Origin: Mallotus nudiflorus
Lineage: Eukaryota > Streptophyta > Magnoliopsida > Malpighiales > Euphorbiaceae
Reading direction: 5' to 3'
DNA length: 64,000 nucleotides
Assembly (NCBI GenBank): GCA_947683625.1
Contig: CANTUR010000429.1
Span: forward strand, 62,001 to 126,000
Part shown: positions 45,132 through 60,123 of the stretch, piece by piece
How the letters are laid out: every line of letters starts with the position of its first letter
Numbering within the stretch: the stretch's first letter is position 1
Translations under genes and position numbers: made by a program
The notes under the pieces: generated by a model
The model's database searches: none
What the model was told of the DNA's origin: nothing
Seen by the model: only the letters and a program-made list of their open reading frames with translations

Positions 45132-47271
45132 TTAGCTTTCTAAACTCATAAATATAAATGAGATTGTTGAATGTATAATTTTTGCACTTTTGCGCCAGTT
45201 TGAACGCAAAACCTTAACTCGTACAAAATTTATGCGCAAATTGTTCAAAACATGTAATCCAATGTTCCAACTACATATTTTCAATCCTGAAGACATATTC
45301 CAGCATTTCAAACTCGTTAATGCTGTTGATTTTGTCCAATGCACAATTTGTGGACATTTGCGTATGCTTGAACGCAAAACGTGAACTCGCGTAAATTTGT
45401 GCGCAAATGGTTTTAGACAAGATATCCAATGTTCCAACCCTAATCATATATATTCTAGCTTTTTAAGCTCATGAATATATAAATGAGATTGTTGAATGCA
45501 CAATTTGTGCACGTTTGCGCCTCTAAGAACGAACGCAAAATCTAAGGAGAAATTGTTTATAATATATGTAATCCAATGTTCCAGCTACATATTTTCAATC
45601 CCGAAGACGTATTCCAGCATTTAAAACTCATAAATCTAGTTGATTTAAATGAATGCACAATTTTTGCACATTTGCGCATGTTTGAACGCGAAATGTCAAC
45701 TCGTGCAGATTTGTGCACAAATGGTTTTAAGACAAGATATCCAATGTTTCCAATCAAATATTCACAACACTAATCACATATTCTAGCTTTTTGAACTCAT
45801 AAATGTAAATGAGATTGTTGAATGCCCAATTTGTGCACATTTGCACCTCTACGAACGCAAAATGTTAACTCGTGCAAAATTTACACATAAACTGCTTAAA
45901 ACATGTAATCCAATGTTCGAACTACATATTTTCAATCCTAAAGACATACTCCAGCCTTTAAAACTCATAATTGCAGTTGATTTTGAATGCACAAATTTTG
46001 CACATTTGCGCATGTTTTAACGCAAAAAGTGAACTCGTGCACATTTGTGCGCAAATGGTTTTAAGACGAGATATCCAATGTTCCCATCAAATATTCACAA
46101 CACTAATCACATATTCTAGCTTTTTAAACTCTTAAATATAAATGAGATTGTTGAATGCACAATTTTTGCACATTTACGCCTGTTTGAACGCAAAATGTTA
46201 ACTCGTGCAAAGTTTATACACGGATTGTTTAAAACATGTGATCCAATGTTCCAACTACATATTTTCAATCCTAAAGGCATATTCCAGCATTTAAAGCTCG
46301 CAAATCTAGTTGATTTAATTGAAATGCACAATTTTTGCACATTTGCACTTGTTTTCACACAAAACGTGAACTCGTGCAAATTTGTGCGCAAATGGTTTTA
46401 GACAAGACATCCAATGTTGCAATTACATATTCACAACACTAATCCAAAATTCTAGCTCTTCAAACTCATAAATATAAATGAGATTGTGGAATGCACAATT
46501 TGTGCACGTTTGCGCCTGTTTGGACGCAAAATGATAACTCGTGCTAAATTTATGCACGAATTGTTTTAAAACATGTGATCCAATGTTCCAACCACATATT
46601 TTCAATCCTAAAGACATATTCCAGCATTTCAAACTCGTAAATCTAGTTGATTTAATTGAATGCACAACTTGTGCACATTTGCGCATGTTTGAACGAAAAA
46701 CGTGAACTCGTGCAAATTTGTGCGCAAATGGTTTTAGACAAGACATCCAATGTTCCAATCGCATATTAATAGCACTAATCACATATTCTAGCTTTTTAAT
46801 CTCACAGATACAAATGAGATTGTTGAATGAACAATCTTGCACATTTGCGCTTTTTTGAACGCAAAATGTCAACTCGTGCGAAAAGTTATGCACAAATTGT
46901 TTAAAACATGTAATCCAACATTCCAACTACATATTTTCAATCCTAAAGACGCATTCCAGCCTTTGAAACTCATAAATCCAGTTGATTTAATTGAATGCAC
47001 AATTTTTGCGCTTGTGTGAACGCGAAACGTGAACTCATGCAAATTTGTGCGCAAATGGTTTTAGACAAGGTATCCAATTTTCCAATCGCATATTCGTAAC
47101 ACTAATCACTTTTCAAACTCATAAATATAAATGAGATTGTTCAGTGCACAATTTTTGCACATTTGCACCTGTTTGAACGCAAAACGTGAACTCGTCCAAA
47201 TTTGTGCGCAAATGCTTTTAGACAAGATATCCAATGTTCCAATCGCAAATTCACAACACCAATCACATATT
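45132..47271. repeat. HOR unit U15, 2,140 bp
   Basis: One base short overall: a 3-bp deletion in B3 (GTTGATTTTGAATGC, about 45976) plus two 1-bp insertions (TTGAAATGC at 46320; TTGTTTTAAAAC at 46561). There is also a substitution giving CGCAAAAAGTG (about 46021). Confidence 0.9.
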
Positions 47272-49412
47272 TTAGCTTTCTAAACTCATAAATATAAATG
47301 AGATTGTTGAATGTATAATTTTTGCACTTTTGCGCCAGTTTGAACGCAAAACCTTAACTCGTACAAAATTTATGCGCAAATTGTTCAAAACATGTAATCC
47401 AATGTTCCAACTACATATTTTCAATCCTGAAGACATATTCCAGCATTTCAAACTCGTTAATGCTGTTGATTTTGTCCAATGCACAATTTGTGGACATTTG
47501 CGTATGCTTGAACGCAAAACGTGAACTCGCGTAAATTTGTGCGCAAATGGTTTTAGACAAGATATCCAATGTTCCAACCCTAATCATATATATTCTAGCT
47601 TTTAAGCTCATGAATATATAAATGAGATTGTTGAATGCACAATTTGTGCACGTTTGCGCCTCTAAGAACGAACGCAAATCTAAGGAGAAATTGTTTATAA
47701 TATATGTAATCCAATGTTCCAGCTACATATTTTCAATCCCGAAGACGTATTCCAGCATTTAAAACTCATAAATCTAGTTGATTTAAATGAATGCACAATT
47801 TTTGCACATTTGCGCATGTTTGAACGCGAAATGTCAACTCGTGCAGATTTGTGCACAAATGGTTTTAAGACAAGATATCCAATGTTTCCAATCAAATATT
47901 CACAACACTATCACATATTCTAGCTTTTTGAACTCATAAATGTAAATGAGATTGTTGAATGCCCAATTTGTGCACATTTGCACCTCTACGAACGCAAAAT
48001 GTTAACTCGTGCAAAATTTACACATAAACTGCTTAAAACATGTAATCCAATGTTCGAACTACATATTTTCAATCCTAAAGACATACTCCAGCCTTTAAAA
48101 CTCATAATTGCAGTTGATTTAATTGAATGCACAAATTTTGCACATTTGCGCATGTTTTAACGCAAAACGTGAACTCGTGCACATTTGTGCGCAAATGGTT
48201 TTAAGACGAGATATCCAATGTTCCCATCAAATATTCACAACACTAATCACATATTCTAGCTTTTTAAACTCTTAAATATAAATGAGATTGTTGAATGCAC
48301 AATTTTTGCACATTTACGCCTGTTTGAACGCAAAATGTTAACTCGTGCAAAGTTTATACACGGATTGTTTAAAACATGTGATCCAATGTTCCAACTACAT
48401 ATTTTCAATCCTAAAGGCATATTCCAGCATTTTAAAGCTCGCAAATCTAGTTGATTTAATTGAATGCACAATTTTTGCACATTTGCACTTGTTTTCACAC
48501 AAAACGTGAACTCGTGCAAATTTGTGCGCAAATGGTTTTAGACAAGACATCCAATGTTGCAATTACATATTCACAACACTAATCCAAAATTCTAGCTCTT
48601 CAAACTCATAAATATAAATGAGATTGTGGAATGCACAATTTGTGCACGTTTGCGCCTGTTTGGACGCAAAATGATAACTCGTGCTAAATTTATGCACGAA
48701 TTGTTTAAAACATGTGATCCAATGTTCCAACCACATATTTTCAATCCTAAAGACATATTCCAGCATTTCAAACTCGTAAATCTAGTTGATTTAATTGAAT
48801 GCACAACTTGTGCACATTTGCGCATGTTTGAACGAAAAACGTGAACTCGTGCAAATTTGTGCGCAAATGGTTTTAGACAAGACATCCAATGTTCCAATCG
48901 CATATTAATAGCACTAATCACATATTCTAGCTTTTTAATCTCACAGATACAAATGAGATTGTTGAATGAACAATCTTGCACATTTGCGCTTTTTTGAACG
49001 CAAAATGTCAACTCGTGCGAAAAGTTATGCACAAATTGTTTTAAAACATGTAATCCAACATTCCAACTACATATTTTCAATCCTAAAGACGCATTCCAGC
49101 CTTTGAAACTCATAAATCCAGTTGATTTAATTGAATGCACAATTTTTGCGCTTGTGTGAACGCGAAACGTGAACTCATGCAAATTTGTGCGCAAATGGTT
49201 TTAGACAAGGTATCCAATTTTCCAATCGCATATTCGTAACACTAATCACTTTTCAAACTCATAAATATAAATGAGATTGTTCAGTGCACAATTTTTTGCA
49301 CATTTGCACCTGTTTGAACGCAAAACGTGAACTCGTCCAAATTTGTGCGCAAATGCTTTTAGACAAGATATCCAATGTTCCAATCGCAAATTCACAACAC
49401 CAATCACATATT
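47272..49412. repeat. HOR unit U16, 2,141 bp with six compensating 1-bp indels
   Basis: Net length is normal, but three single bases are lost (AGCTTTTAAGC 47600; CGCAAATCTAAGG 47674; CACTATCACAT 47907) and three gained (CATTTTAAAGC 48429; TTGTTTTAAAAC 49037; CAATTTTTTGCAC 49288). Confidence 0.9.
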
Positions 49413-51556
49413 TTAGCTTTCTAAACTCATAAATATAAATGAGATTGTTGAATGTATAATTTTTGCACTTTTGCGCCAGTTTGAACGCAAAAACCTTAAC
49501 TCGTACAAAATTTATGCGCAAATTGTTCAAAACATGTAATCCAATGTTCCAACTACATATTTTCAATCCTGAAGACATATTCCAGCATTTCAAACTCGTT
49601 AATGCTGTTGATTTTGTCCAATGCACAATTTGTGGACATTTGCGTATGCTTGAACGCAAAACGTGAACTCGCGTAAATTTGTGCGCAAATGGTTTTAGAC
49701 AAGATATCCAATGTTCCAACCCTAATCATATATATTCTAGCTTTTTAAGCTCATGAATATATAAATGAGATTGTTGAATGCACAATTTGTGCACGTTTGC
49801 GCCTCTAAGAACGAACGCAAAATCTAAGGAGAAATTGTTTATAATATATGTAATCCAATGTTCCAGCTACATATTTTCAATCCCGAAGACGTATTCCAGC
49901 ATTTAAAACTCATAAATCTAGTTGATTTAAATGTATGCACAATTTTTGCACATTTGCGCATGTTTGAACGCGAAATGTCAACTCGTGCAGATTTGTGCAC
50001 AAATGGTTTTAAGACAAGATATCCAATGTTTCCAATCAAATATTCACAACACTAATCACATATTCTAGCTTTTTGAACTCATAAATGTAAATGAGATTGT
50101 TGAATGCCCAATTTGTGCACATTTGCACCTCTACGAACGCAAAATGTTAACTCGTGCAAAATTTACACATAAACTGCTTTAAAACATGTAATCCAATGTT
50201 CGAACTACATATTTTCAATCCTAAAGACATACTCCAGCCTTTAAAACTCATAATTGCAGTTGATTTAATTGAATGCACAAATTTTGCACATTTGCGCATG
50301 TTTTAACGCAAAACGTGAACTCGTGCACATTTGTGCGCAAATGGTTTTAAGACGAGATATCCAATGTTCCCATCAAATATTCACAACACTAATCACATAT
50401 TCTAGCTTTTTAAACTCTTAAATATAAATGAGATTGTTGAATGCACAATTTTTGCACATTTACGCCTGTTTGAACGCAAAATGTTAACTCGTGCAAAGTT
50501 TATACACGGATTGTTTAAAACATGTGATCCAATGTTCCAACTACATATTTTCAATCCTAAAGGCATATTCCAGCATTTAAAGCTCGCAAATCTAGTTGAT
50601 TTAATTGAATGCACAATTTTTGCACATTTGCACTTGTTTTCACACAAAACGTGAACTCGTGCAAATTTGTGCGCAAATGGTTTTTAGACAAGACATCCAA
50701 TGTTGCAATTACATATTCACAACACTAATCCAAAATTCTAGCTCTTCAAACTCATAAATATAAATGAGATTGTGGAATGCACAATTTGTGCACGTTTGCG
50801 CCTGTTTGGACGCAAAATGATAACTCGTGCTAAATTTATGCACGAATTGTTTAAAACATGTGATCCAATGTTCCAACCACATATTTTCAATCCTAAAGAC
50901 ATATTCCAGCATTTCAAACTCGTAAATCTAGTTGATTTAATTGAATGCACAACTTGTGCACATTTGCGCATGTTTGAACGAAAAACGTGAACTCGTGCAA
51001 ATTTGTGCGCAAATGGTTTTAGACAAGACATCCAATGTTCCAATCGCATATTAATAGCACTAATCACATATTCTAGCTTTTTAATCTCACAGATACAAAT
51101 GAGATTGTTGAATGAACAATCTTGCACATTTGCGCTTTTTTGAACGCAAAATGTCAACTCGTGCGAAAAGTTATGCACAAATTGTTTAAAACATGTAATC
51201 CAACATTCCAACTACATATTTTCAATCCTAAAGACGCATTCCAGCCTTTGAAACTCATAAATCCAGTTGATTTAATTGAATGCACAATTTTTGCGCTTGT
51301 GTGAACGCGAAACGTGAACTCATGCAAATTTGTGCGCAAATGGTTTTAGACAAGGTATCCAATTTTCCAATCGCATATTCGTAACACTAATCACTTTTCA
51401 AACTCATAAATATAAATGAGATTGTTCAGTGCACAATTTTTGCACATTTGCACCTGTTTGAACGCAAAACGTGAACTCGTCCAAATTTGTGCGCAAATGC
51501 TTTTAGACAAGATATCCAATGTTCCAATCGCAAATTCACAACACCAATCACATATT
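49413..51556. repeat. HOR unit U17, 2,144 bp
   Basis: Three 1-bp insertions: CAAAAACCTTAAC (49489), CTGCTTTAAAAC (50176) and GGTTTTTAGAC (50680). Substitution AAATGTATGC at about 49929. Confidence 0.9.
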
Positions 51557-53697
51557 TTAGCTTTCTAAACTCATAAATATAAATGAGATTGTTGAATGTA
51601 TAATTTTTGCACTTTTGCGCCAGTTTGAACGCAAAACCTTAACTCGTACAAAATTTATGCGCAAATTGTTCAAAACATGTAATCCAATGTTCCAACTACA
51701 TATTTTCAATCCTGAAGACATATTCCAGCATTTCAAACTCGTTAATGCTGTTGATTTTGTCCAATGCACAATTTGTGGACATTTGCGTATGCTTGAACGC
51801 AAAACGTGAACTCGCGTAAATTTGTGCGCAAATGGTTTTAGACAAGATATCCAATGTTCCAACCCTAATCATATATATTCTAGCTTTTTAAGCTCATGAA
51901 TATATAAATGAGATTGTTGAATGCACAATTTGTGCACGTTTGCGCCTCTAAGAACGAACGCAAAATCTAAGGAGAAATTGTTTATAATATATGTAATCCA
52001 ATGTTCCAGCTACATATTTTCAATCCCGAAGACGTATTCCAGCATTTAAAACTCATAAATCTAGTTGATTTAAATGAATGCACAATTTTTGCACATTTGC
52101 GCATGTTTGAACGCGAAATGTCAACTCGTGCAGATTTGTGCACAAATGGTTTTAAGACAAGATATCCAATGTTTCCAATCAAATATTCACAACACTAATC
52201 ACATATTCTAGCTTTTTGAACTCATAAATGTAAATGAGATTGTTGAATGCCCAATTTGTGCACATTTGCACCTCTACGAACGCAAAATGTTAACTCGTGC
52301 AAAATTTACACATAAACTGCTTAAAACATGTAATCCAATGTTCGAACTACATATTTTCAATCCTAAAGACATACTCCAGCCTTTAAAACTCATAATTGCA
52401 GTTGATTTAATTGAATGCACAAATTTTGCACATTTGCGCATGTTTTAACGCAAAACGTGAACTCGTGCACATTTGTGCGCAAATGGTTTTAAGACGAGAT
52501 ATCCAATGTTCCCATCAAATATTCACAACACTAATCACATATTCTAGCTTTTTAAACTCTTAAATATAAATGAGATTGTTGAATGCACAATTTTTGCACA
52601 TTTACGCCTGTTTGAACGCAAAATGTTAACTCGTGCAAAGTTTATACACGGATTGTTTAAAACATGTGATCCAATGTTCCAACTACATATTTTCAATCCT
52701 AAAGGCATATTCCAGCATTTAAAGCTCGCAAATCTAGTTGATTTAATTGAATGCACAATTTTTGCACATTTGCACTTGTTTTCACACAAAACGTGAACTC
52801 GTGCAAATTTGTGCGCAAATGGTTTTAGACAAGACATCCAATGTTGCAATTACATATTCACAACACTAATCCAAAATTCTATCTCTTCAAACTCATAAAT
52901 ATAAATGAGATTGTGGAATGCACAATTTGTGCACGTTTGCGCCTGTTTGGACGCAAAATGATAACTCGTGCTAAATTTATGCACGAATTGTTTAAAACAT
53001 GTGATCCAATGTTCCAACCACATATTTTCAATCCTAAAGACATATTCCAGCATTTCAAACTCGTAAATCTAGTTGATTTAATTGAATGCACAACTTGTGC
53101 ACATTTGCGCATGTTTGAACGAAAAACGTGAACTCGTGCAAATTTGTGCGCAAATGGTTTTAGACAAGACATCCAATGTTCCAATCGCATATTAATAGCA
53201 CTAATCACATATTCTAGCTTTTTAATCTCACAGATACAAATGAGATTGTTGAATGAACAATCTTGCACATTTGCGCTTTTTTGAACGCAAAATGTCAACT
53301 CGTGCGAAAAGTTATGCACAAATTGTTTAAAACATGTAATCCAACATTCCAACTACATATTTTCAATCCTAAAGACGCATTCCAGCCTTTGAAACTCATA
53401 AATCCAGTTGATTTAATTGAATGCACAATTTTTGCGCTTGTGTGAACGCGAAACGTGAACTCATGCAAATTTGTGCGCAAATGGTTTTAGACAAGGTATC
53501 CAATTTTCCAATCGCATATTCGTAACACTAATCACTTTTCAAACTCATAAATATAAATGAGATTGTTCAGTGCACAATTTTTGCACATTTGCACCTGTTT
53601 GAACGCAAAACGTGAACTCGTCCAAATTTGTGCGCAAATGCTTTTAGACAAGATATCCAATGTTCCAATCGCAAATTCACAACACCAATCACATATT
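51557..53697. repeat. HOR unit U18, 2,141 bp
   Basis: Standard 13-monomer unit with right-half variant states. Private base in ATTCTATCTCTTC at about 52876. No length change. Confidence 0.92.
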
Positions 53698-55839
53698 TTA
53701 GCTTTCTAAACTCATAAATATAAATGAGATTGTTGAATGTATAATTTTTGCACTTTTGCGCCAGTTTGAACGCAAAACCTTAACTCGTACAAAATTTATG
53801 CGCAAATTGTTCAAAACATGTAATCCAATGTTCCAACTACATATTTTCAATCCTGAAGACATATTCCAGCATTTCAAACTCGTTAATGCTGTTGATTTTG
53901 TCCAATGCACAATTTGTGGACATTTGCGTATGCTTGAACGCAAAACGTGAACTCGCGTAAATTTGTGCGCAAATGGTTTTAGACAAGATATCCAATGTTC
54001 CAACCCTAATCATATATATTCTAGCTTTTTAAGCTCATGAATATATAAATGAGATTGTTGAATGCACAATTTGTGCACGTTTGCGCCTCTAAGAACGAAC
54101 GCAAAATCTAAGGAGAAATTGTTTATAATATATGTAATCCAATGTTCCAGCTACATATTTTCAATCCCGAAGACGTATTCCAGCATTTAAAACTCATAAA
54201 TCTAGTTGATTTAAATGAATGCACAATTTTTGCACATTTGCGCATGTTTGAACGCGAAATGTCAACTCGTGCAGATTTGTGCACAAATGGTTTTAAGACA
54301 AGATATCCAATGTTTCCAATCAAATATTCACAACACTAATCACATATTCTAGCTTTTTGAACTCATAAATGTAAATGAGATTGTTGAATGCCCAATTTGT
54401 GCACATTTGCACCTCTACGAACGCAAAATGTTAACTCGTGCAAAATTTACACATAAACTGCTTAAAACATGTAATCCAATGTTCGAACTACATATTTTCA
54501 ATCCTAAAGACATACTCCAGCCTTTAAAACTCATAATTGCAGTTGATTTAATTGAATGCACAAATTTTGCACATTTGCGCATGTTTTAACGCAAAACGTG
54601 AACTCGTGCACATTTGTGCGCAAATGGTTTTAAGACGAGATATCCAATGTTCCCATCAAATATTCACAACACTAATCACATATTCTAGCTTTTTAAACTC
54701 TTAAATATAAATGAGATTGTTGAATGCACAATTTTTGCACATTTACGCCTGTTTGAACGCAAAATGTTAACTCGTGCAAAGTTTATACACGGATTGTTTA
54801 AAACATGTGATCCAATGTTCCAACTACATATTTTCAATCCTAAAGGCATATTCCAGCATTTAAAGCTCGCAAATCTAGTTGATTTAATTGAATGCACAAT
54901 TTTTGCACATTTGCACTTGTTTTCACACAAAACGTGAACTCGTGCAAATTTGTGCGCAATGGTTTTAGACAAGACATCCAATGTTGCAATTACATATTCA
55001 CAACACTAATCCAAAATTCTAGCTCTTCAAACTCATAAATATAAATGAGATTGTGGAATGCACAATTTGTGCACGGTTTGCGCCTGTTTGGACGCAAAAT
55101 GATAACTCGTGCTAAATTTATGCACGAATTGTTTAAAACATGTGATCCAATGTTCCAACCACATATTTTCAATCCTAAAGACATATTCCAGCATTTCAAA
55201 CTCGTAAATCTAGTTGATTTAATTGAATGCACAACTTGTGCACATTTGCGCATGTTTGAACGAAAAACGTGAACTCGTGCAAATTTGTGCGCAAATGGTT
55301 TTAGACAAGACATCCAATGTTCCAATCGCATATTAATAGCACTAATCACATATTCTAGCTTTTTAATCTCACAGATACAAATGAGATTGTTGAATGAACA
55401 ATCTTGCACATTTGCGCTTTTTTTGAACGCAAAATGTCAACTCGTGCGAAAAGTTATGCACAAATTGTTTAAAACATGTAATCCAACATTCCAACTACAT
55501 ATTTTCAATCCTAAAGACGCATTCCAGCCTTTGAAACTCATAAATCCAGTTGATTTAATTGAATGCACAATTTTTGCGCTTGTGTGAACGCGAAACGTGA
55601 ACTCATGCAAATTTGTGCGCAAATGGTTTTAGACAAGGTATCCAATTTTCCAATCGCATATTCGTAACACTAATCACTTTTCAAACTCATAAATATAAAT
55701 GAGATTGTTCAGTGCACAATTTTTGCACATTTGCACCTGTTTGAACGCAAAACGTGAACTCGTCCAAATTTGTGCGCAAATGCTTTTAGACAAGATATCC
55801 AATGTTCCAATCGCAAATTCACAACACCAATCACATATT
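53698..55839. repeat. HOR unit U19, 2,142 bp
   Basis: One 1-bp loss (GCGCAATGG, 54955) and two 1-bp gains (GCACGGTTTGCG, 55072; GCGCTTTTTTTGAAC, about 55416). Confidence 0.9.
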
Positions 55840-57982
55840 TTAGCTTTCTAAACTCATAAATATAAATGAGATTGTTGAATGTATAATTTTTGCACTTTTG
55901 CGCCAGTTTGAACGCAAAACCTTAACTCGTACAAAATTTATGCGCAAATTGTTCAAAACATGTAATCCAATGTTCCAACTACATATTTTCAATCCTGAAG
56001 ACATATTCCAGCATTTCAAACTCGTTAATGCTGTTGATTTTGTCCAATGCACAATTTGTGGACATTTGCGTATGCTTGAACGCAAAACGTGAACTCGCGT
56101 AAATTTGTGCGCAAATGGTTTTAGACAAGATATCCAATGTTCCAACCCTAATCATATATATTCTAGCTTTTTAAGCTCATGAATATATAAATGAGATTGT
56201 TGAATGCACAATTTGTGCACGTTTGCGCCTCTAAGAACGAACGCAAAATCTAAGGAGAAATTGTTTATAATATATGTAATCCAATGTTCCAGCTACATAT
56301 TTTCAATCCCGAAGACGTATTCCAGCATTTAAAACTCATAAATCTAGTTGATTTAAATGAATGCACAATTTTTGCACATTTGCGCATGTTTTGAACGCGA
56401 AATGTCAACTCGTGCAGATTTGTGCACAAATGGTTTTAAGACAAGATATCCAATGTTTCCAATCAAATATTCACAACACTAATCACATATTCTAGCTTTT
56501 TGAACTCATAAATGTAAATGAGATTGTTGAATGCCCAATTTGTGCACATTTGCACCTCTACGAACGCAAAATGTTAACTCGTGCAAAATTTACACATAAA
56601 CTGCTTAAAACATGTAATCCAATGTTCGAAACTACATATTTTCAATCCTAAAGACATACTCCAGCCTTTAAAACTCATAATTGCAGTTGATTTAATTGAA
56701 TGCACAAATTTTGCACATTTGCGCATGTTTTAACGCAAAACGTGAACTCGTGCACATTTGTGCGCAAATGGTTTTAAGACGAGATATCCAATGTTCCCAT
56801 CAAATATTCACAACACTAATCACATATTCTAGCTTTTTAAACTCTTAAATATAAATGAGATTGTTGAATGCACAATTTTTGCACATTTACGCCTGTTTGA
56901 ACGCAAAATGTTAACTCGTGCAAAGTTTATACACGGATTGTTTAAAACATGTGATCCAATGTTCCAACTACATATTTTCAATCCTAAAGGCATATTCCAG
57001 CATTTAAAGCTCGCAAATCTAGTTGATTTAATTGAATGCACAATTTTTGCACATTTGCACTTGTTTTCACACAAAACGTGAACTCGTGCAAATTTGTGCG
57101 CAAATGGTTTTAGACAAGACATCCAATGTTGCAATTACATATTCACAACACTAATCCAAAATTCTAGCTCTTCAAACTCATAAATATAAATGAGATTGTG
57201 GAATGCACAATTTGTGCACGTTTGCGCCTGTTTGGACGCAAAATGATAACTCGTGCTAAATTTATGCACGAATTGTTTAAAACATGTGATCCAATGTTCC
57301 AACCACATATTTTCAATCCTAAAGACATATTCCAGCATTTCAAACTCGTAAATCTAGTTGATTTAATTGAATGCACAACTTGTGCACATTTGCGCATGTT
57401 TGAACGAAAAACGTGAACTCGTGCAAATTTGTGCGCAAATGGTTTTAGACAAGACATCCAATGTTCCAATCGCATATTAATAGCACTAATCACATATTCT
57501 AGCTTTTTAATCTCACAGATACAAATGAGATTGTTGAATGAACAATCTTGCACATTTGCGCTTTTTTGAACGCAAAATGTCAACTCGTGCGAAAAGTTAT
57601 GCACAAATTGTTTAAAACATGTAATCCAACATTCCAACTACATATTTTCAATCCTAAAGACGCATTCCAGCCTTTGAAACTCATAAATCCAGTTGATTTA
57701 ATTGAATGCACAATTTTTGCGCTTGTGTGAACGCGAAACGTGAACTCATGCAAATTTGTGCGCAAATGGTTTTAGACAAGGTATCCAATTTTCCAATCGC
57801 ATATTCGTAACACTAATCACTTTTCAAACTCATAAATATAAATGAGATTGTTCAGTGCACAATTTTTGCACATTTGCACCTGTTTGAACGCAAAACGTGA
57901 ACTCGTCCAAATTTGTGCGCAAATGCTTTTAGACAAGATATCCAATGTTCCAATCGCAAATTCACAACACCAATCACATATT
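55840..57982. repeat. HOR unit U20, 2,143 bp
   Basis: Two 1-bp gains: CATGTTTTGAACGCG (56387) and GTTCGAAACTAC (56626). Confidence 0.9.
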
Positions 57983-60123
57983 TTAGCTTTCTAAACTCAT
58001 AAATATAAATGAGATTGTTGAATGTATAATTTTTGCACTTTTGCGCCAGTTTGAACGCAAAACCTTAACTCGTACAAAATTTATGCGCAAATTGTTCAAA
58101 ACATGTAATCCAATGTTCCAACTACATATTTTCAATCCTGAAGACATATTCCAGCATTTCAAACTCGTTAATGCTGTTGATTTTGTCCAATGCACAATTT
58201 GTGGACATTTGCGTATGCTTGAACGCAAAACGTGAACTCGCGTAAATTTGTGCGCAAATGGTTTTAGACAAGATATCCAATGTTCCAACCCTAATCATAT
58301 ATATTCTAGCTTTTTAAGCTCATGAATATATAAATGAGATTGTTGAATGCACAATTTGTGCACGTTTGCGCCTCTAAGAACGAACGCAAAATCTAAGGAG
58401 AAATTGTTTATAATATATGTAATCCAATGTTCCAGCTACATATTTTCAATCCCGAAGACGTATTCCAGCATTTAAAACTCATAAATCTAGTTGATTTAAA
58501 TGAATGCACAATTTTTGCACATTTGCGCATGTTTGAACGCGAAATGTCAACTCGTGCAGATTTGTGCACAAATGGTTTTAAGACAAGATATCCAATGTTT
58601 CCAATCAAATATTCACAACACTAATCACATATTCTAGCTTTTTGAACTCATAAATGTAAATGAGATTGTTGAATGCCCAATTTGTGCACATTTGCACCTC
58701 TACGAACGCAAAATGTTAACTCGTGCAAAATTTACACATAAACTGCTTAAAACATGTAATCCAATGTTCGAACTACATATTTTCAATCCTAAAGACATAC
58801 TCCAGCCTTTAAAACTCATAATTGCAGTTGATTTAATTGAATGCACAAATTTTGCACATTTGCGCATGTTTTAACGCAAAACGTGAACTCGTGCACATTT
58901 GTGCGCAAATGGTTTTAAGACGAGATATCCAATGTTCCCATCAAATATTCACAACACTAATCACATATTCTAGCTTTTTAAACTCTTAAATATAAATGAG
59001 ATTGTTGAATGCACAATTTTTGCACATTTACGCCTGTTTGAACGCAAAATGTTAACTCGTGCAAAGTTTATACACGGATTGTTTAAAACATGTGATCCAA
59101 TGTTCCAACTACATATTATCAATCCTAAAGGCATATTCCAGCATTTAAAGCTCGCAAATCTAGTTGATTTAATTGAATGCACAATTTTTGCACATTTGCA
59201 CTTGTTTTCACACAAAACGTGAACTCGTGCAAATTTGTGCGCAAATGGTTTTAGACAAGACATCCAATGTTGCAATTACATATTCACAACACTAATCCAA
59301 AATTCTAGCTCTTCAAACTCATAAATATAAATGAGATTGTGGAATGCACAATTTGTGCACGTTTGCGCCTGTTTGGACGCAAAATGATAACTCGTGCTAA
59401 ATTTATGCACGAATTGTTTAAAACATGTGATCCAATGTTCCAACCACATATTTTCAATCCTAAAGACATATTCCAGCATTTCAAACTCGTAAATCTAGTT
59501 GATTTAATTGAATGCACAACTTGTGCACATTTGCGCATGTTTGAACGAAAAACGTGAACTCGTGCAAATTTGTGCGCAAATGGTTTTAGACAAGACATCC
59601 AATGTTCCAATCGCATATTAATAGCACTAATCACATATTCTAGCTTTTTAATCTCACAGATACAAATGAGATTGTTGAATGAACAATCTTGCACATTTGC
59701 GCTTTTTTGAACGCAAAATGTCAACTCGTGCGAAAAGTTATGCACAAATTGTTTAAAACATGTAATCCAACATTCCAACTACATATTTTCAATCCTAAAG
59801 ACGCATTCCAGCCTTTGAAACTCATAAATCCAGTTGATTTAATTGAATGCACAATTTTTGCGCTTGTGTGAACGCGAAACGTGAACTCATGCAAATTTGT
59901 GCGCAAATGGTTTTAGACAAGGTATCCAATTTTCCAATCGCATATTCGTAACACTAATCACTTTTCAAACTCATAAATATAAATGAGATTGTTCAGTGCA
60001 CAATTTTTGCACATTTGCACCTGTTTGAACGCAAAACGTGAACTCGTCCAAATTTGTGCGCAAATGCTTTTAGACAAGATATCCAATGTTCCAATCGCAA
60101 ATTCACAACACCAATCACATATT
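57983..60123. repeat. HOR unit U21, 2,141 bp
   Basis: Standard unit. The only private base I noticed is in CATATTATCAATCC (about 59113). Confidence 0.92.
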
